Shown: in pieces, positions 1-7,258 of the stretch | Layout of the letters: each line of letters starts with the position of its first letter | Numbering within the stretch: position 1 is the first letter of the stretch | Assembly (NCBI RefSeq): GCF_900172345.1 | Contig: NZ_FWFY01000016.1 | Span: 1-37,166, forward strand | Reading direction: 5' to 3' | Origin: Limimaricola soesokkakensis | Lineage (GTDB): Bacteria > Pseudomonadota > Alphaproteobacteria > Rhodobacterales > Rhodobacteraceae | Length of the DNA stretch: 37,166 bases | The notes under the pieces: model-generated | Databases searched by the model: none | What the model saw: only the letters and a program-made list of their open reading frames with translations | What the model was told of the DNA's origin: nothing | Position numbers and translations under genes: made by a program

Positions 1-202
1 CCTGCTTCACGCCGATCGAGACCGCGACTACCTCGGAGGCGACACCCGCCTCCTTCAGCCGGATCGCCTCCTCGACCGCGATCTCGTCGAACGGGTTCAT
101 CGACATCTTCACGTTCGCCAGGTCGACACCCGTGCCGTCCGACTTCACACGGACCTTCACGTTGTAGTCAATCACCCGCTTCACGGGGACTAGGATCTTC
201 AT
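1..202 (-). CDS. etfB: Electron transfer flavoprotein subunit beta (5' part only)
   Basis: EtfB pairs with EtfA to carry electrons from acyl-CoA and other dehydrogenases to ETF-ubiquinone oxidoreductase. The visible 67 residues begin [20 protein letters not shown] and continue through an [20 protein letters not shown] stretch, which is the highly conserved EtfB N-terminus. The ATG at 202 has a GGAG-type ribosome site just upstream. The rest of the gene, and probably etfA after it, lies beyond the left edge. The family assignment is secure; only the 3' part is missing because of the window boundary. Confidence 0.95.
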   Translation of the reverse strand, partial: MKILVPVKRVIDYNVKVRVKSDGTGVDLANVKMSMNPFDEIAVEEAIRLKEAGVASEVVAVSIGVKQ

Positions 203-315
203 CTCCACCCACTCCTTTCGGACTTTTGCGGAATTGGTAGCGCGGCATTTGCACGGGCAACAGGGTCAAACCGACCATTCGGCAAAGGGCTACGTCGCGT
301 TACGCGCACGTCAAC

Positions 316-338
316 GGCCCGCGGGCGCGCCGCGGGCC
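316..338. terminator. GC-rich hairpin, possible terminator
   Basis: A perfect 9-bp stem (316-324 with 330-338) encloses a 5-base loop. It lies after the 28-residue ORF at 390-476 on the minus strand and before etfB. No T-run follows on either strand, so it is only terminator-like. I see nothing else in 203-389 apart from the etfB ribosome site. Confidence 0.35.
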
Positions 339-389
339 GGGTCATGCATTCATGGGATGGAAGGGGCGGATACGACCGCCCTCGCGTGC

Positions 390-476
390 CTACTTGCCCT
401 TGGGCTTGGGTTTTTCGGCGTGGCTGCCCGGCTTGCGGGCGCCCTTGGTGTCCTGCGGCTTCCCCTTGTCGGCCAT
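390..476 (-). CDS. Possible 28-residue lysine/glycine/proline-rich peptide
   Basis: This short reading frame runs from an ATG at 476 to a TAG. It begins MADKGKPQDTKGARK and ends in a KPKPKGK tail. About a third of its residues are basic; there are no hydrophobic stretches or cysteines, so it is probably disordered and cytosolic. An AAAGGA ribosome-site match sits 7 bases before the ATG, which is the main reason to call it. It lies between etfB and the quinone oxidoreductase, both on the same strand. I do not recognise a family. It could be a real basic microprotein or a chance ORF. Confidence 0.45.
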   Translation of the reverse strand: MADKGKPQDTKGARKPGSHAEKPKPKGK

Positions 477-552
477 GACGGCATCCTTTCATGTCAGAGG
501 ATGCCGTCAAACGCGAATACCGGCCCTCCGGTTGCGTAGCCAAAAGGTGAAT

Positions 553-1530
553 TCAACCGATCTCGAGCACGATCTTGCCGATATGGGCCGAGCTTTCCAT
601 CCGCGCATGCGCCGCCGCCGCCTCGGCCAGCGGAAAGGTGCTGTCCATCACCGGGCCGATACGACCGGCATCGAGCAGCGGCCAGACCTCGGCCCGCAGA
701 TCGGCGGCGATCGCTGCCTTCGCCGCCACCGATTGCGGCCGCAAGGTCGAGCCGGTGATGGTCAGGCGGCGCATCATCAGCGGTGCGAGGTTCAACTCCA
801 TCTTCGGCCCCTGCAGGAAGGCCATCTGTACCAGCCGCCCGTCATCGGCGAGCGACTTGAGATTGCGCGCGACGTAGTCGCCGCCGACCATGTCGAGGAT
901 CAGGTCGGCCCCGCCCTCGGCGCGCAGCACCTCGACGAAATCCGTTTCGCGGTAGTTGATGGCCCGCTCGGCACCGAGACGCGCGCAGGCCACGCATTTC
1001 TCTTCGGATCCGGCGGTGGCGAAGACCCGCGCGCCGAAGGCATGGGCGAGCTGGATCGCCGTCGTGCCGATCCCCGAGGACCCGCCATGGACGAGGAACC
1101 GCTCACCGCCCTTCAGCCCGCCTCGCATGAAGACGTTGGACCAGACGGTGAAGAAGGTTTCGGGCAGGCACGCCGCCTGCCTGAGGCCCATGCCGCGTGG
1201 CACCGGCAGGCAATGCGAGGCAGGCGCGACCACCGCCTCGGCATAGCCGCCCCCCGGCGTCAGCGCGCAGACCGTGTCGCCCACCGCCCATTGCGTGACG
1301 CCCGGCCCGATCTCTGCGACATGGCCCGATACCTCCAGCCCCGGCAGGTCCGAGGCCCCTGGCGGCGGGGCATAGGCCCCCGCGCGCTGCAACGCGTCGG
1401 GGCGGTTCACCCCGGCGAAGGCCACATCGATCAGGACCTCGCCATGCTGCGGCTCGGGGCGCGGACGGGTCGTCTCGCGCAGGACTTCGGGCCCGCCGGG
1501 GCGGGTGATCTCGACGGCGCGCATGGTCAT
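553..1530 (-). CDS. NAD(P)H-quinone oxidoreductase, zinc-free MDR family
   Basis: This 325-residue protein belongs to the quinone oxidoreductase (QOR/PIG3-like) branch of the medium-chain dehydrogenase superfamily. It would reduce quinones or alpha,beta-unsaturated carbonyls with NAD(P)H in the cytosol. Visible features are the N-terminal GroES-like barrel with a PGLEVSG motif and a Rossmann domain whose nucleotide loop reads VHGGSSGIGTTAIQLA. The cysteine/histidine set of zinc alcohol dehydrogenases is absent. I chose the ATG at 1530 because its ATGA overlaps the stop of the upstream COQ9 gene, suggesting translational coupling; an in-frame ATG at 1545 would overlap further. Pairing with a ubiquinone-biosynthesis gene fits a quinone-related role, but the substrate cannot be read from sequence. 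Confidence 0.88.
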   Translation of the reverse strand: MTMRAVEITRPGGPEVLRETTRPRPEPQHGEVLIDVAFAGVNRPDALQRAGAYAPPPGASDLPGLEVSGHVAEIGPGVTQWAVGDTVCALTPGGGYAEAVVAPASHCLPVPRGMGLRQAACLPETFFTVWSNVFMRGGLKGGERFLVHGGSSGIGTTAIQLAHAFGARVFATAGSEEKCVACARLGAERAINYRETDFVEVLRAEGGADLILDMVGGDYVARNLKSLADDGRLVQMAFLQGPKMELNLAPLMMRRLTITGSTLRPQSVAAKAAIAADLRAEVWPLLDAGRIGPVMDSTFPLAEAAAAHARMESSAHIGKIVLEIG

Positions 1531-2267
1531 CGGCGCGGGCTCCAATGCCCGGGCAGATCCATCGGCGGCTTGTGGTGCGGCGCATGCACGCCGGAAAACA
1601 GGAAGGACAGCGCCCCGGTCAAAGGCTTGAGCAGCACCGATTTGTTAGCGCGGGCCTTGGCGCTCTCAATGCGCATCACATCGTCGATGCGCCGGTCGAT
1701 GAAGGACCACGTCGCCTGGTGATCGAGGCTGTCATCGCCGAGCCAGTACAGCACCACCGAGGCCCAGACCCCCGAGAGCGTCGCGCGCTTGGTGTACCAG
1801 TTCACGTCGTCGGAGGCGTCGCCCAACGCGGTCCAGATCGCGTCGGCGGTGCGCCACAGCAGGCGCGAGCCCTCGGCCGCGTGATGCGGCAGCGCGAAGA
1901 GCGCCGTGGCGCGGCGCAACGCCTCCTTGTCGCGCACCGCCTCGATTCGGGCGCGCAGCGCGAAGGCGACCCGGTCGCGGTAGCGCATCGCCGTCAGGTC
2001 GGCGGCGCGGACCGCCTCGACCATCGCGCGGTCGCCCGCATCATGCAGCGCCACGGCGAGGTCAATGGCGCCGCGCGGGCACAGCGCGTGGCCCTGCGGC
2101 ACGGTCATGCCGGTCTCATGCGCGGCGGCGCGGAACGCGGCCTCGGACCAGCCGTCGAAGGCGACATGCGGCAGGATCGCGTCGAGCAGCCGGGCGATCT
2201 CGGGATCTTCCGCGCGCCCGCTCTCCGACGCGTCGGAATCGGTCCCGTCGAAATATGGGTTGGTCAT
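1527..2267 (-). CDS. COQ9 family protein (ubiquinone biosynthesis)
   Basis: COQ9 is a lipid-binding helper of the ubiquinone biosynthetic complex; in eukaryotes it presents intermediates to the hydroxylase COQ7. The 246 residues carry the typical run: an early LLDAILPHVAFDGWSEAA segment, a middle region with ALPHHAAEGSRLLWRTADAIW, and the conserved DVNWYTKRATLSGVWASVV block at about residues 153-171. The start at 2267 has a GGGAG ribosome site. It shares a 4-base stop/start overlap with the downstream quinone oxidoreductase. Bacterial COQ9 is largely confined to Alphaproteobacteria, which supports the taxonomic reading. Its biochemical role in bacteria is less settled than in mitochondria. 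Confidence 0.92.
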   Translation of the reverse strand: MTNPYFDGTDSDASESGRAEDPEIARLLDAILPHVAFDGWSEAAFRAAAHETGMTVPQGHALCPRGAIDLAVALHDAGDRAMVEAVRAADLTAMRYRDRVAFALRARIEAVRDKEALRRATALFALPHHAAEGSRLLWRTADAIWTALGDASDDVNWYTKRATLSGVWASVVLYWLGDDSLDHQATWSFIDRRIDDVMRIESAKARANKSVLLKPLTGALSFLFSGVHAPHHKPPMDLPGHWSPRR

Positions 2268-2292
2268 TGGCGTCTCCCTTCCATCCCCAGCC

Positions 2293-2321
2293 TAGACAAG
2301 CCGCCGGGGCTTTGCTATATG
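2293..2321 (+). promoter_or_regulatory. Likely sigma-70-type promoter of rpsU
   Basis: TAGACA at 2293-2298 and TATATG at 2316-2321 are separated by exactly 17 bases. They lie about 50 bases before the rpsU start, in the gap between the divergent COQ9 and rpsU genes. The spacing and hexamers are good for a GC-rich genome, but this is by eye only. Confidence 0.5.
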
Positions 2322-2358
2322 GCCGCTTCCTGCAATCTTGAAACTCCAGCTTAGAAAG

Positions 2359-2372
2359 GTGGTGAAAACCAC
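2359..2372 (+). promoter_or_regulatory. Hairpin with GAAA tetraloop over the rpsU ribosome site
   Basis: GTGGT (2359-2363), loop GAAA (2364-2367) and ACCAC (2368-2372) form a 5-bp stem ending directly against the ATG at 2373. The ribosome-site sequence AAGGTGG is partly inside the stem. Such a structure could tune initiation or be part of S21 autoregulation; that role is inference. Confidence 0.45.
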
Positions 2373-2579
2373 ATGCAGGTCAGCGTTCGCGACAACAACG
2401 TCGATCAGGCCCTCCGGGCTCTGAAGAAGAAGTTGCAGCGCGAGGGTGTGTTCCGCGAGATGAAGCTCAAGCAGCATTTCGAGAAGCCCTCCGAGAAAAA
2501 AGCGCGCGAGAAGGCCGAGGCCATCCGGCGTCAGCGCAAACTCGCCCGCAAGAAGGCCCAGCGCGAAGGTCTCCTCTGA
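2373..2579 (+). CDS. rpsU: 30S ribosomal protein S21
   Basis: S21 is a small, very basic protein of the 30S platform that takes part in initiation. The 68 residues start [20 protein letters not shown] and have the [28 protein letters not shown] signature followed by a lysine/arginine-rich tail. The length is normal for alphaproteobacterial S21. It stands alone, with its own promoter-like sequence upstream and a strong intrinsic terminator downstream, so it is probably monocistronic. The start codon is abutted by a small tetraloop hairpin. Confidence 0.97.
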   Translation: MQVSVRDNNVDQALRALKKKLQREGVFREMKLKQHFEKPSEKKAREKAEAIRRQRKLARKKAQREGLL

Positions 2580-2607
2580 GATCCCGAGCGCAAGCTTTCA
2601 ATCGTTG

Positions 2608-2640
2608 AAACCCCCGAGGCGACGGCTCCGGGGGTTTTTT
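2608..2640 (+). terminator. Intrinsic terminator of rpsU
   Basis: AAACCCCCG (2608-2616) pairs with CGGGGGTTT (2629-2637), and six T residues run through 2635-2640. It lies 28 bases after the rpsU stop and is the clearest Rho-independent terminator in the window. Confidence 0.9.
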
Positions 2641-2705
2641 CGTGCCCGGACCGCCCGCCACGGCGAAATCGCTGTAGACTGGCGATGCTTGCCAGGGAGG
2701 AAGCG

Positions 2706-3032
2706 ATGAAGCCTGTCATCTTGCTGGTCGGGCGTCTGCCCGGCGTGGTCGAAAACGTGGCCCGCGCGCTCGAGGATCTGCCGGTCGAATGGCTCGGCGC
2801 GCATGATCGCGAAGAGGTCGAGCGGCAGCTCGATACCGAGCCCGCCATCGCCTGCGTGGTGATCGGCGCCGGGCTCGACGATCGAATCCGAGGCGACCTG
2901 ATCGGGGTGATCGCTTCGCGACGGCCGGATCTGACAATTCACCTCAAGGACCGCGCCTCCGGGCCGGGCGGCATGGCCGGTTTTGCCCGGAGGGTGGTGG
3001 AGATCGCCTTACCGGAGCTCAATGCCCGCTGA
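2706..3032 (+). CDS. Hypothetical 108-residue protein, receiver-like fold suspected
   Basis: The protein begins MKPVILLVGRLPGVVENVAR. The start was chosen because a strong GGGAGG ribosome site precedes the ATG at 2706; an upstream ATG at 2685 has none. The hydrophobic beta-strand MKPVILLVG, then alternating helices and strands (AIACVVIGAGLDD; RPDLTIHLKD), resembles a small Rossmann or response-regulator receiver fold. The acidic phospho-acceptor pocket is not evident: the first strand lacks the DD pair. There is no signal peptide, so it is probably cytosolic. It lies between the rpsU terminator and a peroxiredoxin-like gene. The function is unknown. Confidence 0.75.
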   Translation: MKPVILLVGRLPGVVENVARALEDLPVEWLGAHDREEVERQLDTEPAIACVVIGAGLDDRIRGDLIGVIASRRPDLTIHLKDRASGPGGMAGFARRVVEIALPELNAR

Positions 3033-3130
3033 TCCGGGCCGATCACCTTCGGTCGCCTTTGCGTGAACCCGGGACCCTTCGCGGTCAACTCGCGTTGTCG
3101 GGGGATGTTTCATTGCGCCAAGGAGGCAAC

Positions 3131-3661
3131 ATGGCCGGCAAACCGACCCCCGACGCCGTTCTTCCCGAGATCACCCTGCCCCGCCTCGGCGGCGGCGAGA
3201 TCACCTTAGGCAAGCCGCTCGAGGGGCGGGACTGGCAGATGGTCGTGGTCTATCGCGGCAAGCACTGCCCGATCTGCCACAAATACGTCTCCGGGCTGGA
3301 ACCGCTCCTCTCCAAATACCACGAGGCCGGCATCGACGTCGTGCTGGTGTCGGGCGACCCCGAAGAGAAGGCCCGTGCCTTCGTCGACGAGACCGGCACC
3401 TCGGCCCCCGTAGCCTACGATCTTAGCGTACCGCAGATGCTGGAGCTCGGGCTCTACGTCTCCGATCCGCGCTCCCCGCAGGAGACGGACCGCCCCTTCG
3501 CCGAACCGGCCGTCTTCGTCATCAATGACAAGGGCACGGTGCATATCGCCGATATCTCGAACGCGCCCTTCTCGCGCCCCGATCTCGAAGGGCTGCTGAG
3601 CGGACTGAAATTCATCCGCGACAACGACTACCCGATCCGGGGCACCAAGATGGCCGCCTGA
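3131..3661 (+). CDS. Peroxiredoxin-like (AhpC/TSA-type) protein
   Basis: This 176-residue thioredoxin-fold protein belongs to the peroxiredoxin-like family. Its active-site region is YRGKHCPICHKY, with C46 and C49 forming a CxxC pair, unlike the single peroxidatic cysteine of classical 2-Cys peroxiredoxins. Later elements include DVVLVSGDPEEKARAF and EPAVFVINDKGTVH, typical of the redoxin fold. It probably reduces peroxides or protein disulfides in the cytosol; there is no signal peptide. The start at 3131 has an AAGGAGG ribosome site, and the longer in-frame version from 3059 lacks one. It ends before a 10-bp hairpin shared with the convergent regulator gene. Confidence 0.85.
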   Translation: MAGKPTPDAVLPEITLPRLGGGEITLGKPLEGRDWQMVVVYRGKHCPICHKYVSGLEPLLSKYHEAGIDVVLVSGDPEEKARAFVDETGTSAPVAYDLSVPQMLELGLYVSDPRSPQETDRPFAEPAVFVINDKGTVHIADISNAPFSRPDLEGLLSGLKFIRDNDYPIRGTKMAA

Positions 3662-3691
3662 CCGGGCCTTTCGGACTCGCTGCGACTGGAC

Positions 3692-3717
3692 ACGCCGCCC
3701 CTCTTCCGGGGCGGCGT
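3692..3717. terminator. Hairpin between convergent genes
   Basis: ACGCCGCCCC (3692-3701) pairs perfectly with GGGGCGGCGT (3708-3717) around a 6-base loop. It lies between the peroxiredoxin-like gene and the convergent Lrp-type gene and could serve both. There is no long T-run on either side. Confidence 0.6.
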
Positions 3718-3719
3718 CG

Positions 3720-4190
3720 TCACGTCGGGATGGCCGTGGTCTGGCGCACCGTCCTGAGCGCGAAGCTCGACTGCATCGTCTGCACCCCCGGCAGCCGCGC
3801 CAGATGCCGACGGTGGATCTGCGCGAAATCCTCGCTGTCGCGCGCTACAACCTTCAACAGGTAATCCGCGGTACCCGCCATCAGGTGACATTCCAGCACG
3901 TCGGGGATACGCGCCACCGCCGCCTCGAAGGCATCGAGCAATTCGTCGGCCTGCCCCGAAAGCGTGATCTCGACGAAGACGGTGACCGGCCGCCCCATGC
4001 CGCGCGGATCGAGAAGCGCGACGTAGCCCCGGATAAGCCCCGACTGCTCGAGCGCCCGGACCCGGCGATGACAGGCCGAGGGCGAAAGATTCACCTTCTC
4101 GGACAGCTGCGCGTTCGAGAGTCGACCATCGGCCTGCAAGGCGGCGAGGATGGCGCGGTCGATGCGGTCGATGCGGTCGATCGCGTTCAA
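3720..4190 (-). CDS. Lrp/AsnC-family transcriptional regulator
   Basis: The 156-residue protein has the classic layout: an N-terminal winged helix-turn-helix (DRAILAALQADGRLSNAQLS, then SPSACHRRVRALEQSGLIRG) and a C-terminal RAM ligand-binding domain (VTVFVEITLSG; VLECHLMAGTADYLLKVVARD). I chose a TTG start at 4190 because GGAAGGAT sits 7 bases upstream; ATG starts at 4247 or 4292 would add an untypical basic leader. It is divergent from alanine dehydrogenase, so it is probably the amino-acid-responsive regulator of that gene, like AldR. The residues after the start repeat IDR three times, from a 9-bp tandem repeat. Confidence 0.9.
   Translation of the reverse strand: MNAIDRIDRIDRAILAALQADGRLSNAQLSEKVNLSPSACHRRVRALEQSGLIRGYVALLDPRGMGRPVTVFVEITLSGQADELLDAFEAAVARIPDVLECHLMAGTADYLLKVVARDSEDFAQIHRRHLARLPGVQTMQSSFALRTVRQTTAIPT
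4155..4178. repeat. Short 9-bp tandem repeat in the regulator's 5' end
   Basis: The unit GATGCGGTC occurs twice in a row (4161-4178), preceded by a partial copy GCGGTC (4155-4160). It encodes the repeated Ile-Asp-Arg residues just after the start of the Lrp-type protein. Slippage could change the length of this leader by three residues without a frameshift. Confidence 0.6.
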
Positions 4191-4318
4191 TGCAAGATCC
4201 TTCCACGTATCGCGGTCTAGACGCGAAAATCTTCTATAATATCGCATGATCAGGCCACGAACTCGTCGGCAATTGCAAGTCGGGGGTGGCAATATGGAGG
4301 AAACAAGGAGGACATCTC
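4191..4318. promoter_or_regulatory. Divergent control region, regulator / alanine dehydrogenase
   Basis: This 128-bp gap is AT-richer than its surroundings. It has a TATAAT match at 4235-4240 on the plus strand, about 80 bases before the ald start, without a clear -35 hexamer. Lrp-type regulators usually bind such divergent gaps. No single operator can be fixed by eye. Confidence 0.4.
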
Positions 4319-5437
4319 ATGCACATCGGCTGCCCCACCGAAATCAAGCCGCAGGAATTCCGTGTCGGCCTTACCCCCAACGCCGCGCGCGAGGCGGTGG
4401 CCAATGGTCACAAGGTCACCATGCAGTCCGGCGCCGGCATCGGCTCGGGCTTCAGCGACGATGACTACCGCGCCGCTGGCGCGGCCATCGCTGACAGCGC
4501 CGAAGAGGTCTTCGCCACCGCCGAGATGATCGTGAAGGTGAAGGAGCCGCAAGCCCCGGAGCGCCGCATGCTGCGCGAGGGCCAGATCCTGTTCACCTAT
4601 CTTCACCTCGCCCCCGACCCGGCACAGACCGAGGATCTGGTGAATTCGGGTGCGACCTGCATCGCCTATGAGACGGTGACCGACCGCAATGGCGGCCTGC
4701 CGCTGCTGGCGCCGATGTCCGAGGTGGCAGGGCGCCTCGCGCCGCAGGTCGGCGCCTGGACGCTGCAGAAGGCCAATGGCGGGCGTGGCGTACTGCTGGG
4801 CGGCGTGCCCGGCGTCGGCCCGGCCAACGTCGTGGTGATCGGTGGCGGCGTCGTCGGCACGCAGGCCGCGAAGATCGCTGCCGGCATGGGCGCGCGCGTC
4901 ACTGTGCTCGATAAGTCGCTGCCGCGGATGCGCTATCTCGACGACGTCTATGGCCGTGAGTTCCGCACCGTCTATTCCAGCGTCGGCGCCACCGCCGATG
5001 CCGTGGCGCAGGCCGATCTGGTGATCGGCGCGGTGCTGGTGCCCGGCGCCGCCGCGCCCAAGCTCGTCACTCGCGAGCAGCTCTCGACCATGAAGCCCGG
5101 CGCCGCCATCGTCGACGTGGCGATCGACCAGGGCGGCTGCTTCGAGACCTCGAAGGCCACGACCCACGAGGACCCGATCTACGAGGTCGATGGCATCATG
5201 CATTACTGCGTCGCCAACATGCCCGGCGCGGTGGCCCGCACCTCTACGCTGGCGCTGGGCAACGCCACCATGCCCTTCGTACTCGCGATCGCCGACAAGG
5301 GTTGGAAGCAGGCCTGCCTCGACGATGCGCATCTGGCCGAGGGGCTCAACGTGCATCAGGGCTTGATCACCAACCTCGCCGTCGGCGAGGGGTTGGGCCG
5401 CGAGGCGATCTCGGCGCAGGAGGCGCTTCGCCGCTGA
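4319..5437 (+). CDS. ald: Alanine dehydrogenase
   Basis: Ald catalyses reversible NAD-dependent deamination of L-alanine to pyruvate and ammonia in the cytosol. The 372-residue length is typical. The N-terminus [20 protein letters not shown] holds the substrate-contact RVGLTP motif. Conserved [13 protein letters not shown] follows, and the NAD-binding glycine motif [13 protein letters not shown] lies in the middle of the protein. An AAGGAGG ribosome site precedes the ATG at 4319. The divergent Lrp/AsnC gene is its likely regulator. A strong hairpin follows the stop. Transhydrogenase alpha subunits are related, but the length and full-length match favour Ald. Confidence 0.96.
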   Translation: MHIGCPTEIKPQEFRVGLTPNAAREAVANGHKVTMQSGAGIGSGFSDDDYRAAGAAIADSAEEVFATAEMIVKVKEPQAPERRMLREGQILFTYLHLAPDPAQTEDLVNSGATCIAYETVTDRNGGLPLLAPMSEVAGRLAPQVGAWTLQKANGGRGVLLGGVPGVGPANVVVIGGGVVGTQAAKIAAGMGARVTVLDKSLPRMRYLDDVYGREFRTVYSSVGATADAVAQADLVIGAVLVPGAAAPKLVTREQLSTMKPGAAIVDVAIDQGGCFETSKATTHEDPIYEVDGIMHYCVANMPGAVARTSTLALGNATMPFVLAIADKGWKQACLDDAHLAEGLNVHQGLITNLAVGEGLGREAISAQEALRR

Positions 5438-5444
5438 GGTGCGA

Positions 5445-5479
5445 TGCCGCACCGGAACCCTCCGGTGCGGCACTCGGTT
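5445..5479 (+). terminator. Terminator after ald
   Basis: An 11-bp perfect stem (5445-5455 with 5462-5472) with a 6-base loop is followed shortly by four T residues. It begins 8 bases after the ald stop and separates it from the ferritin-like gene. Confidence 0.75.
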
Positions 5480-5513
5480 TTCCACTGCAACCCCACATTG
5501 CGGAGGAAGACCC

Positions 5514-5966
5514 ATGGTGACCACCATCGGCACGTCGAGCGACATGGCCAAGCTGGTCGAGAACTTCATTCTTCTCGAGCACGACGCCATCGCCGCCTAC
5601 GAGACCACGATCGAGCGGCTCGAGAACGCCGCGCACAAGGCGAAGGTGGAGGAGTTCCGGCAGGACCACCTGCGCCACCTGTCCGATCTTACCGCCCTCG
5701 CCGGGCGTGTCGGCGCAAAAGTGCCGGGTGAGGGCGACATGAAAGAGCTGCTGACCACCGGCAAGATCAAGCTCGCCGACATGGTCGGCGGCGACGGCGC
5801 GATCCTCAAGGCGATGGCGACCAACGAGATCGACACGATCAGCGCCTATCAGCACGCGGTGGACAACGCGGCCGTGCCAGCCGCCGACAAGGACCTGTTC
5901 CAGCGCGGCCTCGCGGATGAGCGCCGGCACAAGGACTGGATGGACCAGGCGGCAAGGGCCGCCTGA
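5514..5966 (+). CDS. Ferritin-like four-helix protein
   Basis: The 150-residue, all-helical protein has ferritin-like metal-ligand spacing: LLEHDAIAAYE at 20-30 (E22, H23, E30), DHLRHL at 51-56, and a C-terminal DERRHKDWM motif. This resembles the DUF2383/DUF892-type ferritin-like families that are often linked to stress. It has no signal peptide. The start at 5514 has a GGAGGAAG ribosome site; an upstream ATG at 5439 would run through the ald terminator. It is probably a single-gene unit, bounded by hairpins on both sides. Metal storage or peroxide handling is inference from the fold. Confidence 0.8.
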   Translation: MVTTIGTSSDMAKLVENFILLEHDAIAAYETTIERLENAAHKAKVEEFRQDHLRHLSDLTALAGRVGAKVPGEGDMKELLTTGKIKLADMVGGDGAILKAMATNEIDTISAYQHAVDNAAVPAADKDLFQRGLADERRHKDWMDQAARAA

Positions 5967-5986
5967 GATTCTGCTCCGCTCAGTGC

Positions 5987-6015
5987 ATACGGCCGGCGCA
6001 TCGCGCCGGCCGTAT
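5987..6015. terminator. Perfect 13-bp hairpin between convergent genes
   Basis: ATACGGCCGGCGC (5987-5999) and its exact complement (6003-6015) surround a 3-base loop. It lies between the convergent ferritin-like gene and azoR and is likely a bidirectional terminator, although neither strand has a long T-run. Confidence 0.65.
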
Positions 6016-6035
6016 CGTGTCCAGATGGGGAAGAA

Positions 6036-6569
6036 TCAGGCGGCGCGTGCCTCGACGATCGCCGGCACCTTGGCGCGGGCGTCGTTGATCGCCTTGGCGC
6101 GCGCCTCGGGCGAGATCGCCACGCCTTCGACCCGCAGTACCGTCACGTCGGTGATGCCGATGAAGCCCAGAACCTGCCGCAGATAGGGCTCTACGAAATC
6201 GGTCGCGCCGTCATGCACGCCACCCGAGGCATAGACCACGATGGCGCGGCGACCACCGGCGAGGCCCTGCGGGCCTTCGGCGGTATACTGGAACGTCTTG
6301 CCGGCCACCGCGACGCTGTCGATCCAGGCCTTGAGCTGGTGCGGGATCGCGAAGTTGTACATCGGCGCGCCGATCACCAGCGTGTCGGCCGAGAGAAGCT
6401 GCTCGACCGGGTCGCCGTCAAAGGCGGCCTCCGTTTCGGGATCGGCGAGATCGCGGCGCAGCACGGTCTCGCCGCCCTTGGCGGTGAGCTCGGCCACGAT
6501 GGCCGCCGTGAGATCGCGCGAGACCGAGTTCTCGCCGAGAATGGAGCTGTCGATGTGCAGGATGGTCAT
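6036..6569 (-). CDS. azoR: FMN-dependent NADH-azoreductase
   Basis: AzoR-type flavodoxin-fold enzymes transfer electrons from NADH via FMN to quinones and azo compounds in the cytosol. The 177-residue protein shows the flavin-loop start MTILHIDSSILGENSVSR, the PMYNF motif (APMYNFAIPHQLKAWID) and a C-terminal GFIGITDV block, all diagnostic. It is about 20 residues shorter than E. coli AzoR, mostly in the segment before the PMYNF motif (around residues 45-60), where the long helical insert is missing. The start at 6569 has a modest GAGGA ribosome site. It is downstream of mscL on the same strand with a 92-base gap. Confidence 0.9.
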   Translation of the reverse strand: MTILHIDSSILGENSVSRDLTAAIVAELTAKGGETVLRRDLADPETEAAFDGDPVEQLLSADTLVIGAPMYNFAIPHQLKAWIDSVAVAGKTFQYTAEGPQGLAGGRRAIVVYASGGVHDGATDFVEPYLRQVLGFIGITDVTVLRVEGVAISPEARAKAINDARAKVPAIVEARAA

Positions 6570-6661
6570 GGAAAGGCGTCCTCGATTGGAGATGCTTCCC
6601 ACGTAATCGCGCACCATCGCCTCGTGAACCCCGCATCCCCGCACATGAGCTGCGCCGTTCT

Positions 6662-7102
6662 TCAGACGCCCCGCGTCTTCAGCAGATCGCGGATATCGGT
6701 CAACAACTGCTCCTGGGTCGGGCCTTTCGGCGCGGCGGGCACCGGTTCGCCCTTTTCGACGGCAGCATCCTTGATCCGGTTCACGCCCTTGACCAGCAGG
6801 AACACCACCCAGGCGATGATCAGGAAGTTGATGACCGCCGTCAGGAAGGCGCCGTAGGCGAAGACGGCGGCACCGCTCTCGCGCGCAACTTCGAGCGAGC
6901 TGCCCGGCGGCACGTCTCCCGAGAGCACGACATACATCGAGGTGAAATCGATGCCGCCGAGGATCAGGCCGATCACCGGGTTGATCAGGTCGTGCACGAG
7001 GCTCTGGACGATGGCGGTGAAAGCGGCGCCGATGATGATGCCGACCGCGAGGTCCATCACGTTGCCCTTGGCGATGAAGTTGCGGAATTCCTTGATCATC
7101 AT
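6662..7102 (-). CDS. mscL: Large-conductance mechanosensitive channel
   Basis: MscL is a homopentameric inner-membrane channel that opens under membrane tension and releases solutes during osmotic downshock. The 146-residue protein has the N-terminal amphipathic start ([14 protein letters not shown]), TM1 ([20 protein letters not shown]), a periplasmic loop, TM2 (around [20 protein letters not shown]) and a charged C-terminal helix ending in [12 protein letters not shown]. Two adjacent ATG codons (7102 and 7099) are possible; the second has better spacing from the AGGAG site. Confidence 0.96.
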   Translation of the reverse strand: MMIKEFRNFIAKGNVMDLAVGIIIGAAFTAIVQSLVHDLINPVIGLILGGIDFTSMYVVLSGDVPPGSSLEVARESGAAVFAYGAFLTAVINFLIIAWVVFLLVKGVNRIKDAAVEKGEPVPAAPKGPTQEQLLTDIRDLLKTRGV

Positions 7103-7207
7103 TGTCTCCTGTCAGCTTTGCCCACCTAGCTAGCGCAGCCGGGCGCGATGCGTCACCAAGCGGCGCGAATGCCGAGCGGGGCGCGGCATGACGGCCACGC
7201 ACGAGAA

Positions 7208-7234
7208 AGGGGGCGCACCTCGCGGTCGCCCCCT
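7208..7234 (-). terminator. Terminator after pheT
   Basis: AGGGGGCG (7208-7215) pairs with CGCCCCCT (7227-7234) around an 11-base loop. Read on the minus strand it lies 24 bases past the pheT stop and runs into TTTCTCG. It is a plausible terminator for the pheS-pheT unit. Confidence 0.65.
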
Positions 7235-7258
7235 CCCCCGTTCCGATCCGCGTGGCGT

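Noticed and set aside
352-1722. Long plus-strand open frame opposite the quinone oxidoreductase
   Set aside because: It is a high-GC shadow: arginine/glycine-rich composition, no family motif, no ribosome site, and fully opposite two genes with clear family motifs.
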